Position numbers and translations under genes: made by a program. Of a stretch of DNA of 64,000 bases, positions 59,143 through 64,000 are shown one piece after another; within the stretch, counting starts at the first letter, position 1, and every line of letters starts with the position of its first letter. Source of the stretch: Annulohypoxylon bovei var. microspora (Eukaryota > Ascomycota > Sordariomycetes > Xylariales > Hypoxylaceae); the NCBI GenBank assembly GCA_022836615.1, contig MU405360.1:27538-91537 (forward strand), in the 5' to 3' direction. The notes under the pieces were generated by a model, which did no database searches, was not told the DNA's origin, and was given only the letters and a program-made list of their open reading frames with translations.

Positions 59143-60423
59143 ATGTATCAAATAGTTGCCTCACCAGATGTATTTAAGAACCATCCAACCAAGAATCCCC
59201 CTTGGCCAGGCAATAAGGGAGACCTTGAGGGTTTGCAAGGACAAGGAGTTGCCGAGTTTCTATTCTTCGAGGAGGGCGCAACCATTCATTTTGACAAGAT
59301 AACACCACTCCCATCCTGGACTTCTTTAGTCTTGCCGTTCAGTAATAACGAGCTTTCTCGCACCAGCTTCGTTGTCAGTAGGCTCGGCCAATTGTCTAGC
59401 GTCGCCAGCCGCCGTTTGACTGCTAGGGAAATCGATATTACGAGTGACTTTGCTGCCGCATCTTTCAGATGGTATCCTTGGACTTCCGCTGCTACTTTTG
59501 CAAGCTCTATTGCTTTGACCTGGAGTGGGATGCGGACTTTCAAATTCCCCTTTTATACACCTAGGATTGACCCACTCGTCTTCCCTCGAGAAGGTTTCGC
59601 GTTTTTTAGAGGTCGGCAAGCCATGCTAGCCTGGCATTCCTTTCGTTTCCTCGTGTACGCTACTTTACTCTCTCTTCCAATGAAACCACTCGGTGTTTCT
59701 TTGGCAAGTACCTCATTTTCAGCACACGTAGTAACAGATCCACGCCTAAGTGATCTGAGAGACGATATAAAGAAGGCCGTCTTGGCCCAACGTGCTGCTG
59801 CGAATAATTCACAACGAGGGCCAGGTGCAGACAGATCTCGGTCTCCGCAAGGGCTCCCTCCTCCTCAAACTCGACGCATCCAAACTCAGTATCCCCCAGA
59901 ATCAGAAAATCGAGTACCCCCTGATTATACGCCTGATACATACAATGACCAGTCAGAAAACAGTTCCGGTGAATCAACTATGAATCCTACGCCTCGTGAT
60001 AGCTGGCCTAGAAACAACCAGCCTCCGGCATCACCTAATAATACCCAAGACACGAGATTCCCAGATTCAAGTTCGGGGTCCGTAAATGTCGATTCAGATC
60101 CATTTGATGACGATGACGCCTCACCAGTTCCGGCATCGGTGAGGAAAGCCGAGGAACAGAGAGCTCGCAACGCTCAGGGCGGGTCTGCGTGGGATCGTCT
60201 TAGACAACAGTCACAATCAGGCAACTCTCCTAAGCAGGAGGGAGGATGGGCCAAACTACGACAGGGCAAGACGCAAAGCGATGACCAGCCGAAGACGGAG
60301 GGTTTCGCGTATACGAAACAGGACGAGGAAAAGGAGAAGAGGAACTACGAAAAAGAGCAGGCCCAAAAGGAGTTTGATGCTCTCCTGGAAGCTGAGCGAC
60401 GAGGCCAGTCGAACAGGCGGTAG
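59143..60423 (+). CDS. Uncharacterised two-TM protein
   Basis: No function recognised. The open frame gives 426 residues. A core of about residues 85-215 has the look of a conserved domain: DFAAASFRWYPWTSAATFASSIALTW (first hydrophobic helix), FKFPFYTPRIDP, and WHSFRFLVYATLLSLPMKPL (second helix), followed by DPRLSDLRDDIKKAVLAQ. The C-terminal half is disordered, rich in Pro, Gln, Asn and Ser, and contains two similar short motifs, SAWDRLRQQ and GGWAKLRQG, before a charged helix (DEEKEKRNYEKEQAQKEFDALLEAERRG). The first 80 residues read less like coding sequence, so the true start may be further in, or an intron near 59340-59400 may be missed. The organelle cannot be told; a membrane protein with a cytosolic or matrix-facing charged tail is the best guess. 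Confidence 0.6.
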   Translation: MYQIVASPDVFKNHPTKNPPWPGNKGDLEGLQGQGVAEFLFFEEGATIHFDKITPLPSWTSLVLPFSNNELSRTSFVVSRLGQLSSVASRRLTAREIDITSDFAAASFRWYPWTSAATFASSIALTWSGMRTFKFPFYTPRIDPLVFPREGFAFFRGRQAMLAWHSFRFLVYATLLSLPMKPLGVSLASTSFSAHVVTDPRLSDLRDDIKKAVLAQRAAANNSQRGPGADRSRSPQGLPPPQTRRIQTQYPPESENRVPPDYTPDTYNDQSENSSGESTMNPTPRDSWPRNNQPPASPNNTQDTRFPDSSSGSVNVDSDPFDDDDASPVPASVRKAEEQRARNAQGGSAWDRLRQQSQSGNSPKQEGGWAKLRQGKTQSDDQPKTEGFAYTKQDEEKEKRNYEKEQAQKEFDALLEAERRGQSNRR

Positions 60424-60594
60424 GATAAGTGTCATGGAGCTTATGGTAAGCTGAAGAATTGTAACCAATACAAACGAAGTTAAGGCTTATATTACTACGC
60501 ATGAAAAATAATCAACGTGTTTCAGTCCATTCCCTCCCTTTTTTATTTTATTTTCTAAATATGTATCATTCCGATCATGCAATTTCATATGAAA

Positions 60595-60699
60595 TTACTT
60601 CACTTGTACGTTCTCCTCAGCTTTCACATCCGTGCCCTCTTCAGCTTTCACATCCGTACCCTCTTCAGCTTTCACTCCTATGCCTTTCCCAACATTGAC
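60595..60699 (-). repeat. In-frame coding-like tandem repeat beyond a stop codon
   Basis: On the minus strand, directly after the TAA that ends the small Cys-rich ORF, the same reading frame stays open for 34 codons to a TAA at 60595-60597. It contains two full and one partial copies of a 24-base unit encoding VKAEEGTD (60613-60675). Conservation of an exact codon-multiple repeat in the frame of the upstream ORF suggests that this was or is protein-coding. Confidence 0.6.
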
Positions 60700-61134
60700 T
60701 TATAAGCCTCTGGGCTGGGGTGTAGGGTTCGCGACTGTAGGATAACCTAAGACTCCGAGGGCGACGTCCAGGTCCATGACGCTCCTATCGTCAATATACT
60801 GGGCAGTCAGGTGGGTGTGTAGAGTTCGGACGTCTTTCCACGCGACGAAGGTGAGCGATAGGATATACGCTCGTGCGTTTAAAAGAGCAACAACGTTTTG
60901 GTCGTTCATGGCGGTGCCAAGTGCACGAGACCATTCGTTGTCCATAGCCTGGCGTTGGGCGCAGTTGTAGCAAGGGCCATCGCTAGCCATGCATGGGCGG
61001 ATTCGGTTGGCCCCTTGGTACTGGACTAGGCACGACTCGGGTGAAGCGGACGAGAAGTTTTTGCAGCGATGAATAACGAAGTCGGCTTCTATGTGCCCAC
61101 AGGCCATCGACTTTTGTGGCCACATGTAGCACAT
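60700..61134 (-). CDS. Small Cys/His-containing protein of unknown function
   Basis: Unrecognised. The frame is open from 61263, but the Met at 61134 (MCYMWPQKSMACGHIEADFV) is the likely start, giving about 144 residues. The N-terminus has the pattern C-x(9)-CGH-x(8)-C seen in many small fungal proteins with a putative zinc-binding knuckle (MACGHIEADFVIHRCKNF, then ESCLVQ, RPCMASDGPCYNCAQ). A helical region follows (EWSRALGTAMNDQNVVALLNARAYILSLTFVAWK). It ends PTPQPRGL followed by TAA, after which the frame continues into the VKAEEGTD repeat at 60595-60699. Either this is the natural end, or a nonsense change has truncated a longer protein of about 179 residues. Upstream exons toward 61700 (minus frame at 61435-61722) cannot be excluded. 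Confidence 0.5.
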   Translation of the reverse strand: MCYMWPQKSMACGHIEADFVIHRCKNFSSASPESCLVQYQGANRIRPCMASDGPCYNCAQRQAMDNEWSRALGTAMNDQNVVALLNARAYILSLTFVAWKDVRTLHTHLTAQYIDDRSVMDLDVALGVLGYPTVANPTPQPRGL

Positions 61135-62612
61135 CTTCGAAGGTAGATAGGAGGCAATTGTAGAATAAATTATACCGGTAGGATTGAGAGAACCTTCGCA
61201 AGGTTGGAGGAATTGGTAAGGTTTTGAATAAAATATTTCAAGGTACGAATTGCTTGGAAGCATTTGTGAGGAAGAATATGGAAGGAATCACTCGAGAGGG
61301 TTCTACCTATGTGGGACCAAACAATGGGAAAACTTCCCCTCGAGGATGAGTCATTATAAGTAGTCGTCGATATTATACAAGTCGCATAAAGGGATAGGCT
61401 ACTGGCACAGTTGGAAGTAGACTTCGAAGTAGACTTAGGAGGAACATTCAGGGTACAGATGCTCATCGTGGACTACAGGAAAATGCCCTGAGATTACATT
61501 GGCATTCATTAGGCCAATATGAGTAGTCATACGCTGACAAGGAAGTTGACTTCTGACTTCAGGTGTACATTGACCAAGCCTGTACGTCGAGAAGTGGTCC
61601 GATGTGGGTCTACAATCCGGACCGAAGTGGATACTATTCCGGGGCAATGGCCGGGGGTGTGGCCGGATGATCCTGCATCTGGAACTTGGGAAAGTGGGGT
61701 TACTTGAGACCGTGAAAGTCATTTATAACAAGTAAACGGAAGCTGCTATCAAATTTTTTTTTTTAAAAAAAGCCGATGCGTTTGTCAATAAACAGGAGTT
61801 TCATGGAAATCTTAGTCCGAAGTATTCTTCAGTTTGTGTGGATCATCAAATACGAACGGCTAAGTTGCAATATCTTCGGGCCTACCTATGCTTCTCCTTT
61901 CATATGAAGATACTAAGTATCAGAGTATACTCTACTGCTATGAATTTGATGATCTCCTTTGACATTACCTAATGTTTTTGATCTGTGTCATTCACCTTTT
62001 CACTAGAGGAACTTGCTGTGTATTGGAACGGCATTGATGATGCTTGTATGTGTGATGTTTAGTCACTATCTTTTCATATTATAGCTCCCTAGGTAATCAC
62101 ACTAAGATAATATGTACTCTACCTAGTCTCATGACCCTTTATTATCAAAGAGTTGTAGCATAGATAGATAGACAGCTCCTTATATCGTCATTTTGGCAGC
62201 GGTTGCATAATCACCTACCTTCCAGTGCTACTGCATATCCCCTTTGATTTCTATATGCTCTGATATTTTGAGGCACTGGCTCTGTGAATGGCTACATCTT
62301 CGTTGCATGTGACGGAATGAAGCAACAGTAGACAACCAAATTGAGAAACTTGTCCTTAGGTATTTCAAAGAAGGTAATGGTGGGTAGCATATTGGTCTTG
62401 GCTGAGTCTGGCGTGCTTAGTTCTGTTGGAGATGCATCTCTATTGTTGGTATCGCATCATATGGAGAAAGGATGATGAATGTGTGGGGGTATGACATCGT
62501 ATTGGATAACATCATGGAATCATCATCAAGCAAGGGTAGATAAATAATGGGCATGTTGGCCATCTCATTGAAAGATGGAATACATCAATTGAATTGAGTA
62601 AATGAATGCACA
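61135..62612. other. Intergenic region with a possible coding relic
   Basis: About 1.5 kb with no supported gene. A plus-strand frame at 61519-61707 (62 codons, including IPGQWPGVWPDDPASGTWESG) and an overlapping minus frame at 61435-61722 have coding-like composition without recognisable family. A T/A run lies at about 61753-61771. The remainder is AT-rich promoter sequence for the dioxygenase. Confidence 0.45.
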
Positions 62613-63919
62613 ATGGCGCCCTCAGTTGCAGACGTATTACCAAGCACATCTGAGTTGAAGGAGAAGGCGGAGCAAAAGCTCAACCGGGCTTATGACACAA
62701 CTCAACACTCTGCAGTAAGATATCATATACCTTAGTATAAGAAGATATGAAGAATACTAAATCATTTAAAAGTACAAGTACACTAGCTATTTGCCAGTGT
62801 ACGATGAGACAACAACGTTCCCACCAACCGAGCCCTTCGAGTTTGCCGACAAGGGCCTCCTAGCGGACAAAGCCAAGCCTCATCTTCTTGGACTGAGTGA
62901 CCCTAATGTTGTCGTCACAAAGCTGACTCCTCGAGTCGGCACGGAGATCACCGGCCTTCAGCTTTCCGAGTTGACAGATGAACAGAAGAACGAGCTGGCC
63001 TTGTTGATTGCTGAGAGGGGTGTTGTGGTGTTTCGAGGTCAGAACTTCAAAGACATCGGCGTTGAGAAGCAAAAAGAGTTTGGTCGGTATTTCGGTCGCC
63101 TACATGTTCATGTGAGTACCTAATTGCCGCTTTGACATCACTATTATCTATTACTCATCCCCGAACAGCCTGTCGGAGCTCACGTCGAGGGCGCTCTCGA
63201 GTTTCACAATATCTACCTCGGACCGGATAACCTCTACCGAAACCAGCGACAGTCCGAAAAACTGACTACCACTGGATACCACTCCGATGTTTCATACGAG
63301 CACCAGCCTCCAGGAATCACGCTTCTCACTCTACTGGCAGTGCCATCCACGGGTGGTGATACGGCGTGGACCTCTCAAGTCGCGGCGTACGAACGACTCT
63401 CGGAGCCGCTTAAGACATTTCTGGAAGGCCTACGCGCCGAACATAGTGGGTTTCCACAGGCTGAAAATGCCCGTCGTGACAAGCACTTTGTAAGGCGCGA
63501 GCCCGTCAAGTCACACCATCCTATAGTGAGGGTACATCCAGTAAGTCCCCATTTGATGCATCATGCTCCTATTCCATGTCTGATATTCCTCTTCTAGGCC
63601 ACCGGGCAAAAGGCGCTCTTTGTGAACCCCGGCTTTACGAAGAAGATCATAGGATTAAAGACGGAGGAGTCCGATGCCATTCTGAAGTTACTCTTCAAGG
63701 TTCGTCTCTCTAAGTAGCCTCCCATTTAGCATGGCTGATTGTATATGATAGCATATTTCGCAGAGTGCTGACGTCCAAGTCCGTGTGAAATGGGATGATC
63801 AGACGGTGTCGCTATGGGATAACAGAGTCACAGCTCACACTGCCATATCGGATTATGACGTGCACATTGAAGAAGAAGGCTTGCGCCACGGATTCCGCAT
63901 CACCAGGGGATTCTGCTGA
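62613..63919 (+). CDS. Fe(II)/2-oxoglutarate-dependent dioxygenase, TauD/TfdA family
   Basis: Non-heme iron oxygenase of the taurine/sulfonate dioxygenase family; fungal members release sulfite from sulfonates or hydroxylate other organic acids, and the substrate here is not inferable. Exons 62613-62714, 62779-63111, 63169-63540, 63598-63699 and 63752-63919 encode 358 residues with exact frame. The first acceptor used is AAG at 62777-62778 (not the TAG eight bases later), giving the family motif YTSYLPVYDETTTFPP. The iron-binding HxD is GYHSDVSYE (His about 183, Asp about 185). The distal His is in WDNRVTAHTA (about 332), and the 2-oxoglutarate Arg is in RHGFRITR near the end. HVEGALEFHNIYLGPD and GGDTAWTSQVAAYERLS are further family blocks. 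All catalytic residues are present, so it appears functional. A hairpin lies 32 bases beyond the stop. Confidence 0.93.
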
Positions 63920-63938
63920 AACCACCTCGTCGACTAGG

Positions 63939-63996
63939 TCGGACCACCTCTCGGAGTTTAGCTCGGACCACCTCCTAGGGTCCGAGCTAGCTCCGA
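63939..63996. repeat. Long hairpin with nested direct repeats at the window edge
   Basis: TCGGAG (63951-63956) pairs with CTCCGA (63991-63996), and inside them AGCTCGGACC (63960-63969) pairs with GGTCCGAGCT (63979-63988), leaving a 9-base loop. The 12-mer TCGGACCACCTC occurs twice (63939 and 63963). The structure resembles the terminal inverted repeat of a small non-autonomous DNA transposon continuing past the window, or less likely a transcription-end hairpin of the dioxygenase gene. Confidence 0.55.
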
Positions 63997-64000
63997 AAAT

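Noticed and set aside
1..64000. CRISPR array, bacterial insertion sequence, riboswitch, 5S or large rRNA
   Set aside because: No regularly spaced repeats, transposase-coding frames, fungal 5S box or rRNA signature were seen on either strand.

Overview
The window is nuclear DNA of a filamentous ascomycete (Pezizomycotina), most likely a Sordariomycete. The evidence is protein genes split by short introns (about 45-160 bp) with GTRNGT-type donors, CTAAC-like branch points and YAG acceptors; a dispersed tRNA gene; ascomycete-type versions of PAB1, HUL5, NTF2, NOT1 and DNA2; and typical fungal families (AA9 lytic polysaccharide monooxygenase, HeLo-like/ankyrin protein, ACS-family and sugar MFS transporters, FUSC-like membrane protein). 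Intergenic DNA is rich in short TACCTAGGTA-like palindromes and AT-rich islands. Exon boundaries below were derived by hand from splice signals and reading-frame continuity; every multi-exon model listed closes in frame.

Layout. 0-13.3 kb: poly(A)-binding protein PAB1 (-), HECT E3 ligase HUL5 (+), tRNA-Gln(CUG) (+), an allantoate-permease-like MFS transporter (-) and nuclear transport factor NTF2 (-). 14.4-23.2 kb: three plus-strand genes of accessory character, an eight-exon FUSC/DUF2421-type membrane protein, a secreted histidine phosphatase and a secreted BBE-type FAD oxidase. 23.6-24.5 kb: a decayed methionyl-tRNA synthetase copy. 25.6-32.4 kb: NOT1, scaffold of the CCR4-NOT deadenylase. 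33.2-34.3 kb: an AA9 LPMO (-), followed by about 5 kb with no supported gene. 39.5-48.5 kb: a GDS1-like winged-helix protein (+), an OMS1-like mitochondrial methyltransferase (-), an IMPACT-domain protein (+) and a HeLo-like/ankyrin protein lacking a NACHT module (-). 49.8-58.2 kb: a twelve-exon sugar transporter (+) convergent with the DNA2 helicase-nuclease (-). 59.1-64 kb: an uncharacterised two-TM protein (+), a small Cys-rich ORF (-) whose reading frame continues past its stop into a VKAEEGTD tandem repeat, and a TauD-type dioxygenase (+) next to a long hairpin at the window edge.

How the genes relate. PAB1 and NOT1 belong to the same mRNA poly(A)-tail machinery, and DNA2, HUL5 and NTF2 are independent housekeeping genes; nothing shows they are co-regulated. 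The accessory genes (FUSC-like, phosphatase, FAD oxidase, LPMO, MFS transporters, TauD) are interspersed and do not form a recognisable secondary-metabolite cluster: no PKS, NRPS, terpene synthase, P450 or pathway regulator was seen. The points most worth a second look are the MetRS pseudogene, the stop-interrupted repeat ORF, the NACHT-less HeLo-like/ankyrin gene, the microexon-rich transporter and NTF2 genes, and the edge hairpin.
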